Origin: Pirellulales bacterium | Lineage (GTDB): Bacteria; Planctomycetota; Planctomycetia; Pirellulales; Thermoguttaceae | DNA length: 13,939 nucleotides | Assembly (NCBI GenBank): GCA_030642635.1 | Contig: DAOWNK010000060.1 | Location: 1-13,939 of the forward strand | Direction: 5' to 3' | Part shown: positions 1-5,633 of the stretch, piece after piece | Numbering within the stretch: the first letter of the stretch is position 1 | Layout: the number at the start of each line of letters is the position of its first letter | The notes under the pieces: generated by a model | Seen by the model: the letters and a program-made list of their open reading frames with translations, nothing else | Told to the model about the DNA's origin: nothing | The model's database searches: none | Program-made: the position numbers and the translations under genes

Positions 1-2
1 AG

Positions 3-647
3 GTCGCCTTGGCGCCGTATGAGGCGAAAACCACGCTGGAGTCGATCAAAACCACACGGGAAAACACGCCGCTGTTTCCCTCCTCGAACCTAATCGGCGG
101 CAAGGTCGCCGGCAGCATGAGAACACTGGCCGTAACGGCGCTGATGGTCAGCTTGCTGTGCATCGTCGGATACCTGTGGATTCGGTTCCAGCGGGCGGCG
201 TTCGGCCTGGCGGCTGTGATCGCACTGGTGCACGACGTATTGATAACACTGGGCGCCATCGCGCTGAGTGCATACATTGCACCGTACCTGGGAGTGCTGC
301 TTGTCGATCCGTTCAAGATAAGCCTGGCGGTTCTGGCGGCGTTCTTGACAATCATCGGCTACTCGCTGAACGACACGATCGTGGTGTTCGACCGGATTCG
401 TGAAGTTCGCGGCAAGGCGCCGCACCTTACCGGCGATATGATCAACACCAGCATCAACCAGACGCTAAGCCGCACGTTACTCACTTCGCTTACCACGTTG
501 ATCGTGGTGGTGATTCTCTACGTCTTCGGCGGCCAGGGGATTCACGCCTTCGCTTTTGCGTTGGTGATCGGCGTGCTGGTAGGAACGTACAGTTCGGTGT
601 TCGTGGCCTCGCCGGTGCTGCTGTGGATGAGCCGTTCTAAATCATAA
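3..647 (+). CDS. secF: Protein translocase subunit SecF, C-terminal part (5' end outside window)
   Basis: This is the membrane part of SecF, the RND-type subunit that helps SecYEG release exported proteins using the proton-motive force. The frame is open to the window edge, so the true start lies upstream. The visible 214 or so residues begin at the end of the periplasmic domain and run through five hydrophobic stretches. Counting from the TTG at base 9, these are near residues 39-58, 65-88, 104-119, 156-173 and 176-200. Family signatures are the RF-x9-ALVHDV segment at 59-76, IIGYSLNDTIVVFDRIRE at 115-132 and INQTLSRTLLTS at 149-160. It could be the SecF half of a fused SecDF, which cannot be decided here. 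The stop TAA is followed at once by AGCCGC and a hairpin, the same junction as at the gcvPB stop. Confidence 0.95.
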   Translation, partial: VALAPYEAKTTLESIKTTRENTPLFPSSNLIGGKVAGSMRTLAVTALMVSLLCIVGYLWIRFQRAAFGLAAVIALVHDVLITLGAIALSAYIAPYLGVLLVDPFKISLAVLAAFLTIIGYSLNDTIVVFDRIREVRGKAPHLTGDMINTSINQTLSRTLLTSLTTLIVVVILYVFGGQGIHAFAFALVIGVLVGTYSSVFVASPVLLWMSRSKS

Positions 648-650
648 AGC

Positions 651-667
651 CGCGACCGGTGGTCGCG
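651..667 (+). terminator. Short perfect hairpin directly after the secF stop
   Basis: A 7-bp stem (CGCGACC/GGTCGCG) with a 3-base loop starts four bases after the secF stop codon. No T-tract follows, so intrinsic termination is doubtful. It may instead protect the 3' end or be a degenerate member of the hairpin family seen elsewhere, because the junction TAAAGCCGC is identical to the one at the gcvPB stop. Confidence 0.4.
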
Positions 668-821
668 CCAACCGCCATATCTTACCCGGGCGTCAAGCTC
701 TTCCGGACCGGCTGCTGCATCTTCGCCAGACTCGGCAGGAACGCACCACCAACTCGGCAACCGGCCGAAGTTTGCCGTGGTTGACTGTAAACGTGCGTCG
801 GTTTTCAACGATACTGCAAGT

Positions 822-984
822 AGGGGCCAGGGGTTAGGGGCCAGGGGTTAGGGGACAGGGATCAGGGGACAGATTAAGGTTCGATGTTGCGCTTTTCCCA
901 ATATCCTAGTCTCTGACCCCTAGTCTCTGGCCCCTGGCCCCTGGCCCCTAACCCCTGGCCCCTGGCCCCTGGCCCCTGGCCCCT
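822..984. repeat. Inverted pair of heptad tandem repeats
   Basis: Seven units of consensus AGGGGNN lie at 822-870 and eleven units of the inverse type at 908-984. Most of the latter are GGCCCCT, with variants AACCCCT, GACCCCT and AGTCTCT. A unique 37-base spacer separates the two runs. The runs are complementary and could fold into a long G/C-rich stem. The second run ends five bases before the ATG of the LysM gene and leaves no room for a normal ribosome binding site. The rest of the gap after secF (668-821) shows no gene or clear promoter. Confidence 0.9.
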
Positions 985-989
985 ACCAA

Positions 990-1565
990 ATGCTACACAT
1001 CAATCAGCACAAAAAGCTCTCGGCCGCAGTCGTTGTGCTGCTGGGCGGGTTGCTTTCGGCATGGCTGTTTCGTTACGAAGCGCCTCGCGGTACTCCGTCG
1101 GTGCGTCGAAGCAACGGACGGTTGATGCTCCGTGGGCAGGCCGGCACTGCGTTATCGTCGCCGTGGCAAGCCGGTATTAGCGATATATACGGCCCGGCTG
1201 ACGAGAGCATCGAGCCGCTCGGCCGAGAAGTCACCGTAGTGAAGATAATGGACCTTACACAACAGCCGCCGAAGTTGTCAAAGGAATACCCCGGTGCGAC
1301 GGGCACTTCCGGCTGGGGTACACGAATGGAAATGATATCTCTGCGTACCGCCGGGCCGGACGGTTCGATGCGAACTCACAAGGTTGTCGACGGCGACAGC
1401 CTCGACACACTGGCCGAACGTTACCTGAACGACGCCGCTCGTGCCGCGGAAATCTACCAGATGAACCGCGATGTGCTGTCCAGTCCGCTGGTCCTGCCGA
1501 TCGGTGTCGAATTGAATATTCCACCACGAGACAACCAACGTCCGGTAGTGCCGGTGTGTCGTTGA
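990..1565 (+). CDS. Membrane-anchored LysM-domain protein
   Basis: A 191-residue protein with an N-terminal hydrophobic segment at about 11-27 after a short basic stretch (HKK), followed by a low-complexity region and a C-terminal LysM domain at about 129-178. The LysM part shows HKVVDGDSLDTLAERYLND, then AAEIYQMNRDVL and the closing LPIGVELNIPP. LysM modules usually bind peptidoglycan or related glycans, so it is probably anchored in the inner membrane with the LysM domain in the periplasm. The middle part (30-128) is unrecognised. The ATG at 990 follows a heptad-repeat run directly and no Shine-Dalgarno sequence is visible. The TGA stop abuts the inverted repeat at 1566-1662. The LysM assignment is solid; the cellular role is unknown. 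Confidence 0.85.
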   Translation: MLHINQHKKLSAAVVVLLGGLLSAWLFRYEAPRGTPSVRRSNGRLMLRGQAGTALSSPWQAGISDIYGPADESIEPLGREVTVVKIMDLTQQPPKLSKEYPGATGTSGWGTRMEMISLRTAGPDGSMRTHKVVDGDSLDTLAERYLNDAARAAEIYQMNRDVLSSPLVLPIGVELNIPPRDNQRPVVPVCR

Positions 1566-1662
1566 GTAGTGGATAGTTTTCGTATTGGTTCGTTTAGCCC
1601 CGGCGTCCACGCCGGGGAAGCACGCCGCGTGGACGCGGCGGCTAAACATTTCTACCCACTAC
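1566..1662. repeat. Nested palindromic element filling the gap between convergent genes
   Basis: The outer arms are GTAGTGGATAG (1566-1576) and CTACCCACTAC (1652-1662), with one mismatch. Nested inside is GTTTAGCC (1592-1599) ... GGCTAAAC (1640-1647). Between these lie two hairpins, CCCCGGCGT-CC-ACGCCGGGG on the left and CGCCGCG-TGGA-CGCGGCG on the right. The loop words (GTCCAC and GTGGAC) are inverse copies, whereas the adjoining stem bases differ in a paired way. The element begins right after the TGA of the LysM gene and contains the TAG of the hydrolase gene. It may act as a bidirectional terminator or 3' stabiliser; no T-tract is present. Confidence 0.85.
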
Positions 1663-2750
1663 CTCCCCTCGTACGGATCGGTGCGTTTCGCCCAGGGGAA
1701 CGGCCGTTTGGCCGCGCGGCGCTGGATGAACTGTGCGATGTGTTTCTCGAGGTTAAGTCCCCTCACGCCTAGCATCTTGGTGCCTTGCAGGCTGGTATCG
1801 AGCGTGCCGTAGAAGAGGTCCTGTTGGTCTTTCGACGGCGGATCGCCGTGATGAGTTTTGAACATGGTTTGCAGCCGCTTGGCGTCGCGGACCGCGCGCG
1901 AATTGCCCTTGCCGGCAACGATCAGCACGGAGACTTCACTACGGAAGTCGAGGACGACGGGACGACGGAAGTTGACGGCGTCGGAATCTTTAAGCGCCTT
2001 TTTCAATTGTGGGTCAAAGACCATAATTCGCAGCGGCAGTTGGACCATGACGTTTTTAAGCGGCAGCCCGGGAGTAGACCACTCCGGAGAGATCAGCACC
2101 ATCGCCTTAACGTCCTGGCCGGTCTTCCTGTTGCCCTCGGGTGGACGGCTCCAATCGAAGCATGTCCAGTTGATCGCCACCGACGCACCCATCTCGGCAC
2201 CGACTACGCACAGCTTTTCGACGTTCAACTCCCCTGCGTTATTCTTGTTAATCAAGAACTGCTTAAGCGTTTGCATATCGATCATTACCATGTTCGCAAA
2301 ATCGTTCTTGTTCATGCTGGACGCATTGAGCCAATGCGAGACGACTTTGCCGGTCGAGCGATTGACCTTCCTTTGCTGTGTGCTGTCACCGTGCCCGCGC
2401 AGGTCGGGTACGAGCACGGCATGGCCGAGCGATTGCAAGTACGGGGCCAATTGGCTGTAGTCGTTGCGATTTCGCTTGAACATGTGCAACAGTATGACTG
2501 GCACGGTGTCTTTGCCGCCCGTGCCGCCGTAGTACGTCGCCGCCAGCTTGACGCCGTCCGAGGTGGTCAGATTGACGTCCTCCGGCGGCGGGATTTCTTC
2601 AGGCTCCTCGCCGCCGTTGTTCTGTGCAATCGCCGTCGAGTTGCTGCACGTCAACAGCGCCATCGCCGCCGCCAGGAACAACGCCGCCAAGTGAGAAAAC
2701 CGTTTCCGCTGCGGACGTGCCGCTACATAGAAAAGTTGTGTGGCGTGCAT
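1659..2750 (-). CDS. Exported alpha/beta hydrolase-fold protein with Glu in the nucleophile position
   Basis: A 363-residue protein with an N-terminal signal peptide: basic RPQRKR at 12-17, a hydrophobic core at about 20-34, and probable cleavage after AIA at 40-42. A proline/glutamate linker follows, then an alpha/beta hydrolase fold. Recognisable parts are the VPVILLHM strand (83-90, oxyanion region), VLVPDLRGHGDS (112-123) and the nucleophile-elbow strand LCVVGAEMGASVAIN (180-194). In the usual G-x-S-x-G elbow the serine is replaced by Glu186. A Ser, Asp or Cys is normal there, so catalysis by the standard route is doubtful. Late histidines (300, 301, 337) are possible triad members. The TAG stop lies inside the palindrome at 1566-1662. 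A good promoter (2822-2850) precedes it. Substrate unknown. Confidence 0.85.
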   Translation of the reverse strand: MHATQLFYVAARPQRKRFSHLAALFLAAAMALLTCSNSTAIAQNNGGEEPEEIPPPEDVNLTTSDGVKLAATYYGGTGGKDTVPVILLHMFKRNRNDYSQLAPYLQSLGHAVLVPDLRGHGDSTQQRKVNRSTGKVVSHWLNASSMNKNDFANMVMIDMQTLKQFLINKNNAGELNVEKLCVVGAEMGASVAINWTCFDWSRPPEGNRKTGQDVKAMVLISPEWSTPGLPLKNVMVQLPLRIMVFDPQLKKALKDSDAVNFRRPVVLDFRSEVSVLIVAGKGNSRAVRDAKRLQTMFKTHHGDPPSKDQQDLFYGTLDTSLQGTKMLGVRGLNLEKHIAQFIQRRAAKRPFPWAKRTDPYEGR

Positions 2751-2770
2751 GGGTAGTCGGCCTCGCTTAA

Positions 2771-2820
2771 GAAGAATTTGCGGGATTCCACGTCAGGGCG
2801 CACCTGCCCTGCCATTCTTC
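2771..2820 (-). promoter_or_regulatory. Stem-loop in the 5' leader of the hydrolase gene
   Basis: GAAGAAT (2771-2777) pairs with ATTCTTC (2814-2820). A second stem, CAGGGC/GCCCTG with a 6-base loop (about 2794-2811), is nested inside. Both lie between the predicted promoter and the start codon, so the transcript leader could fold. No known riboswitch was recognised. Confidence 0.35.
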
Positions 2821-2821
2821 T

Positions 2822-2850
2822 ATGATAAATACGCAGCCCGGGCGAGTCAA
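2822..2850 (-). promoter_or_regulatory. Sigma70-type promoter for the hydrolase gene
   Basis: Read on the minus strand: TTGACT (2850-2845), a 17-base spacer, then TATCAT (2827-2822). Each box matches the consensus at five of six positions. The predicted transcript would begin near 2815 and have a leader of about 65 bases. Confidence 0.65.
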
Positions 2851-2861
2851 TGTTCGCAATC

Positions 2862-2962
2862 GTGGCGCCGGCGTCTTACAGTGGCGCCGGCGTCTCGCCG
2901 GTGGTATATAAGTGTAGGAGTTGCCACGAGTTCCGTCACACCGGCGAGACGCCGGCACCACT
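2862..2962. repeat. Long inverted repeat with 24-base arms and a partial third copy
   Basis: The arms at 2880-2903 and 2939-2962 are reverse complements with a single mismatch. Each contains its own small hairpin (CCGGCG-TCT-CGCCGG and its inverse). A truncated direct copy of the left arm lies at 2862-2878 (GTGGCGCCGGCGTCT). The 35-base spacer shows no known motif. It sits between the lipoprotein stop and the promoter of the hydrolase gene, so it may separate the two transcripts. Confidence 0.85.
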
Positions 2963-2989
2963 GGCTTTCCCTTGATATTGGTATTGGGT

Positions 2990-3652
2990 TTAATCCAACG
3001 CCGTCGCATCCAAAGCAATATCGGCGTGTTGGTCGTGGGCGTAGAAGTGTCGGCCGATCTGGTCCGCCAGCACGCGGATGAACTTCCGACGGAACTCGGC
3101 CTCGGGCCTGGACGAAGTCTCGATACCGACGTTCGGCGGATATACCGACTGCGGCAACTCCTTATCGAAGACCACCTTGCCGCCGTCGGTGCAGTCGTAG
3201 ACCCTAAGCGTCACGTCGGCTTTGCCTTGATATAGGGTCTGGCCATTGTAAACCGTGAAGCCGAGCAGGTCGATCCCCACGACCACGTCGGCGTCGAGCG
3301 CTTCGCCGATCTGTGGGTAATCGGTCCAGTCGTGCTCGTCGGTCCACTCGACCACCTTGCTGTGGTCGATCACGTCGATCTTCCGCCCGTTAGTACGCAG
3401 CAAGATGCCGATCTGTCGGGCAATGTCGTCGGCGACGTTCGAGTCGCGATAGGTCAGCGATGCCAGCGGGCGGCAAACCACCGCCACCTTCTTCTCCTTC
3501 AGCCCATCGTATTCGGCGTCGACGTTAGTGCCTTTAACAAGGTACACCACCGTGGTCAGAAGCGATTGGCACCCGGCGGTCGAAATCACCACTGCGGCCA
3601 GAAACCACAACGCAGGAAGGTATCCGCACCGAAAACAGCGACGATCCATCAT
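2990..3652 (-). CDS. Lipoprotein of unknown function, possibly with a nucleotide-binding-like fold
   Basis: A 220-residue protein starting at the first of two adjacent ATG codons (3652 or 3649). GAGGT lies five to eight bases upstream and decides for this start over a longer frame that would read through a palindrome. Residues 12-27 are hydrophobic and end in STAGC, so Cys28 is the likely lipidation site. The mature part begins with an alternating strand/helix pattern: KKVAVVCRPLAS at 54-65, DIARQIGILL at 76-85, KIDVIDHSKV at 91-100 and LDADVVVGIDLLGFTVY at 119-135. This recalls the N-terminal domains of TolB/CsgG-like periplasmic proteins, but the resemblance is weak. It is probably envelope-located. 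A weak promoter-like pair lies at 3692-3720. Confidence 0.7.
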   Translation of the reverse strand: MMDRRCFRCGYLPALWFLAAVVISTAGCQSLLTTVVYLVKGTNVDAEYDGLKEKKVAVVCRPLASLTYRDSNVADDIARQIGILLRTNGRKIDVIDHSKVVEWTDEHDWTDYPQIGEALDADVVVGIDLLGFTVYNGQTLYQGKADVTLRVYDCTDGGKVVFDKELPQSVYPPNVGIETSSRPEAEFRRKFIRVLADQIGRHFYAHDQHADIALDATALD

Positions 3653-3691
3653 CACTACCTCGCATTCGATTGTGTCCGGAAAAGAGTGCGG

Positions 3692-3720
3692 AAGATAACC
3701 GCAATTCGAACTGACCACAA
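3692..3720 (-). promoter_or_regulatory. Weak promoter candidate for the lipoprotein gene
   Basis: Minus strand: TTGTGG (3720-3715), 17 bases, then TATCTT (3697-3692). The spacing is ideal but the boxes match the consensus only partly. It lies 40 bases before the start, immediately downstream of the palindrome at 3734-3846. Confidence 0.3.
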
Positions 3721-3733
3721 GGCCGATCTGGAA

Positions 3734-3846
3734 GTTTAGCCGCCGTGCTTGCACGGCGAGCCGCGGGCTTGTCCCCGCGGGTGGTTCACACCGGGATAAA
3801 CCCGGCGGCTCGCGGGCGGCGCGGCGTGCAAGCACGCCGGCTAAAC
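3734..3846. repeat. Four-hairpin palindromic element bounded by GTTTAGCCG...CGGCTAAAC
   Basis: The terminal inverted repeats GTTTAGCCG (3734-3742) and CGGCTAAAC (3838-3846) enclose four hairpins. They are CGCCGTGC-TT-GCACGGCG (3741-3758), CCGCGGG/CCCGCGG (3761-3780), CCGGG-ATAAA-CCCGG (3791-3805) and GGCGTGC-AA-GCACGCC (3823-3838). Aligning the first hairpin with the reverse complement of the last shows differences at two positions. These positions pair with each other (C-G against G-C), so each stem is preserved. The TAG stop of the 3841-4266 gene is part of the right-hand terminus. Confidence 0.9.
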
Positions 3847-4266
3847 GGCCATCTGCTCCGTCCCCTCAGACGGCGGGGGGGCGGAATGCTTCTCGTAACC
3901 AAGTTTCCTGATCACCTCCAGCACCTCGCTACAGGTTGGAAACATCCGCCCGCTTGTTCGCTTGTAGTCGTCCATGGCGCTCATAAACTCGATTTCCTCA
4001 GACGTGTAGTCGCGTTCGCAGGTGGTCGGATCAATCTGACGACGGCGATTTACCTTCGCACGACGCTGCATTGTGCGACGCTCCTTGGCCACCGGCCCGT
4101 TCTTCCGGCGTCTCTCGGTCGTGTTGCGTCGGTTGGCACTGCTGCGGCGATCCATTGCCGATGTTTTGGCGCCGCTGCGTCCGGCGGTCGATTTTTTCTT
4201 GCCGCCAGGGGTTGTCTTAGTTTTGGTCGTCTTTTTGTTTTTGGTGATATTCTTCGTAGTTGCCAC
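3841..4266 (-). CDS. Small basic protein with RR repeats and a conserved C-terminal domain
   Basis: A 141-residue protein. The start is GTG at 4266, with GGAGG nine bases upstream; an ATG at 4308 would give 14 more residues but lies upstream of that site. The N-terminal half is low-complexity and very basic: a Lys/Thr-rich stretch (4-35), then regularly spaced arginine pairs (MDRRS, ANRRN, TERRRK, KERRT, QRRAK, NRRRQ) at about 38-77. The C-terminal part at about 79-125 (DPTTCERDYTSEE, EFMSAMDDYKR, FPTCSEVLEVIRKLGY) looks folded and helical. From memory such a domain is common in planctomycetes. The basic half suggests binding to nucleic acid or acidic partners, which is inference only. The TAG stop lies within the terminus of the palindrome. 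Confidence 0.75.
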   Translation of the reverse strand: MATTKNITKNKKTTKTKTTPGGKKKSTAGRSGAKTSAMDRRSSANRRNTTERRRKNGPVAKERRTMQRRAKVNRRRQIDPTTCERDYTSEEIEFMSAMDDYKRTSGRMFPTCSEVLEVIRKLGYEKHSAPPPSEGTEQMAV

Positions 4267-4333
4267 GGATATGGTCCTCCGGTCCGGGGATGATTGACCC
4301 GATTGCACTCGGTTAAAGGTGGCGAATGTAGGA

Positions 4334-4361
4334 AGAATACACCACCGTTGCCAAAAAGCAA
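4334..4361 (-). promoter_or_regulatory. Promoter candidate for the basic protein gene
   Basis: Minus strand: TTGCTT (4361-4356), a 16-base spacer, then TATTCT (4339-4334). Start of transcription would fall near 4327, giving a leader of about 60 bases that carries the GGAGG site. A small hairpin, GTTGC/GCAAC (4347-4362), overlaps the upstream box. Confidence 0.35.
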
Positions 4362-4453
4362 CGAAAGGAGGAATGCGAAGCCGGAGATGTTTAGAGAATT
4401 TGGCAAAACAGTGCGAAAGAAATGGATTATGCAGAATTTGCGGCCTGATGTGC

Positions 4454-4472
4454 CACGGGCATCTTGCCCGTG
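4454..4472. repeat. Single hairpin CACGGGC-ATCTT-GCCCGTG
   Basis: A 7-bp perfect stem with a 5-base loop lies 24 bases beyond the stop of the 4497-4748 gene. Read on the plus strand it is followed by TTTT, but no plus-strand gene ends here. On the minus strand there is no T-tract. It resembles single hairpin modules of the repeat families in this window. Confidence 0.6.
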
Positions 4473-4496
4473 TTTTCGCAGAGGAATGCTTACGCT

Positions 4497-4748
4497 TCAG
4501 TCGGAATTGCGGACCTCGTGGCAGATTTCACGCAGTTCGTTGACAGAGACATCTTCGAGCCGCTTGCCCTGCCTGTCGAGACGCTCGTTGATCTTTACGG
4601 CAGTCTCTTGCATAACGGCATGGGTATCGTGGCTGCCACCGAGCAGCACGAAGTTCTCACCCCTTGTAAGTCGGGTATGTCCGTCGTCGTTATCGAAGGC
4701 CAACCCGAGCAAGGCGGCCGATTTTTGTGGTGGGTGGGCTGCTCTCAC
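4497..4748 (-). CDS. Small conserved protein of unknown function
   Basis: An 83-residue protein starting at GTG 4748, the first usable start after an in-frame TAA at 4769-4767; no Shine-Dalgarno sequence is visible. The core ALLGLAFDNDDGHTRLTRGENFVLLGG, followed by a helical region of Glu, Lys and Arg (QETAVKINERLDRQGKRLEDVS, then ELREICHEV), gives a coherent globular composition. From memory a protein with this LAFDNDDGHTR...GENF..LGGS pattern recurs in planctomycetes. No function is known to me. The gene lies downstream of the lipoyl-transfer gene and is separated from it by the palindrome at 4794-4878, so it may be the tail of the glycine cleavage operon. Its 3' end is free of repeat sequence. 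Confidence 0.7.
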   Translation of the reverse strand: MRAAHPPQKSAALLGLAFDNDDGHTRLTRGENFVLLGGSHDTHAVMQETAVKINERLDRQGKRLEDVSVNELREICHEVRNSD

Positions 4749-4793
4749 GGCTTGCGACTCATAGATTTAGTAGTCCCAAACTTCATAATACGG

Positions 4794-4878
4794 TATTTAG
4801 CCCCGGGTGAATACACCCGGGGCAACCGTTGCCGGTAGTGCGGGCATTGCCCGCCGTGTATTCACGGCGGGCTAAATA
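4794..4878. repeat. Double-hairpin element, copy 1 (TATTTAGCC...GGCTAAATA)
   Basis: A 30-base left end and a 30-base right end are each identical to the copy at 10290-10364. The 25-base middle (4824-4848) is different from the 15-base middle there. The left hairpin is CCCCGGGTG/CACCCGGGG around AATA-type loop bases. The right hairpin is GCCCGCCGTG/CACGGCGGGC around the inverse loop. The outer arms TATTTAGCC and GGCTAAATA pair with each other. The TAG stop of the lipoyl-transfer gene (4872-4874) is inside the right terminus. Confidence 0.92.
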
Positions 4879-5630
4879 ACGGTCCACCCGGCCGATGCGT
4901 ACTTTTCTTGTGCCAACTCGCTCGCCAGGCGACGCTCGTGCTCGGAGAGCGGCTCCTCGTGCCATGTGAATGACAAATCTTCGGCCAGCACGGCTGTCCA
5001 TGCCTCAGACATCACCTCGGCGGTAATCGAATTTTGAGCAATCTCGGCCAGTCCGTCCAGCTCCGGGGCGGCTTCGGACCGGCCCAAAAGTATGCTGCCG
5101 TGCTGCAAGACGACGCCGCGCCGGCGCCGCTGTGCACTGCCGGCGATCTTGATGCCCCCGGCCAGCATGTCGCCGGGCGCACGTCTTTGGAAACACAGAA
5201 ACGGCTCGACGCTCGGCCGCCGTTGTCGGCAGTTCCTATATAAAGTCGCCGCAACGCCGAACTCGGCCAACGTCTCGATCAGGCTGTTGTGCACCGTTTC
5301 GTACAGCCGGTTTCGCTGCACGGCCAGCGGATGTCCCGCCGGCACGACCAGGCTGTATGTCAACTCGATGTCGTGTACGATGGCCCCGCCGCCGGTAAGC
5401 CGCCGCACCGTTGGGCAGTTCATACTATGGGCATGATCCCGGCGATCACCATGCGGTTGAAAATACCCCAGCGACAGAGTCGGCTCCCGCCAGCGATACA
5501 TCCGCCAACAGCAGCGGTTATCTTCAACCGACCGCTCCAGCAGCACCTCATCGACGGCCATGTTCCACGCACCGCCGCCGGGCGGATCGAGCAACAGGCG
5601 ACATGCGGTCGAGGGTGGTTTTGTGGGCAT
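4872..5630 (-). CDS. LplA/LipM-family lipoate ligase or octanoyltransferase
   Basis: A 252-residue enzyme of the biotin/lipoate transferase fold that attaches lipoate, or its octanoyl precursor, to carrier proteins such as GcvH. Visible signatures are WRMYRWREPTLSLGYFQ (42-58), RRLTGGGAIVHD with ELTYSLV (76-95), and GGIKIAGSAQRRRRGVVLQHGSIL (158-181 in outline), where Lys161 should contact the acyl-AMP. A cysteine (Cys146, in FLCFQRR) lies where LipM-type octanoyltransferases carry their catalytic Cys. The C-terminal accessory domain of E. coli-type LplA is absent. Both points favour LipM-like chemistry, but ligase activity is not excluded. ATG 5630 is preferred because an upstream ATG at 5720 would read through a palindrome. 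It follows gcvPB closely and probably acts on the neighbouring GcvH. Confidence 0.88.
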   Translation of the reverse strand: MPTKPPSTACRLLLDPPGGGAWNMAVDEVLLERSVEDNRCCWRMYRWREPTLSLGYFQPHGDRRDHAHSMNCPTVRRLTGGGAIVHDIELTYSLVVPAGHPLAVQRNRLYETVHNSLIETLAEFGVAATLYRNCRQRRPSVEPFLCFQRRAPGDMLAGGIKIAGSAQRRRRGVVLQHGSILLGRSEAAPELDGLAEIAQNSITAEVMSEAWTAVLAEDLSFTWHEEPLSEHERRLASELAQEKYASAGWTVI

Positions 5631-5633
5631 GTG

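Noticed and set aside
651..667. Intrinsic terminators at the hairpins after secF, trpD and other genes
   Set aside because: None is followed directly by a T-tract in the direction of transcription, so I do not call them rho-independent terminators with confidence.
1785..2756. Long plus-strand open frame of 323 codons
   Set aside because: It is antisense to the hydrolase gene. Its translation is arginine-rich and low in coherence, as expected from the opposite strand of a GC-rich gene.
3653..3835. N-terminal extensions of frames through palindromes (also at 5631-5720, 7160-7180 and 8611-8694)
   Set aside because: The extensions only translate repeat DNA and upstream spacers. The internal starts match family N-termini or have ribosome binding sites.
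4373..4543. Plus-strand frame of 56 residues preceded by a perfect AAGGAGG
   Set aside because: The AAGGAGG ends only one base before the ATG, too close for use. The frame runs through a hairpin and overlaps the 3' end of the minus-strand gene at 4497-4748.
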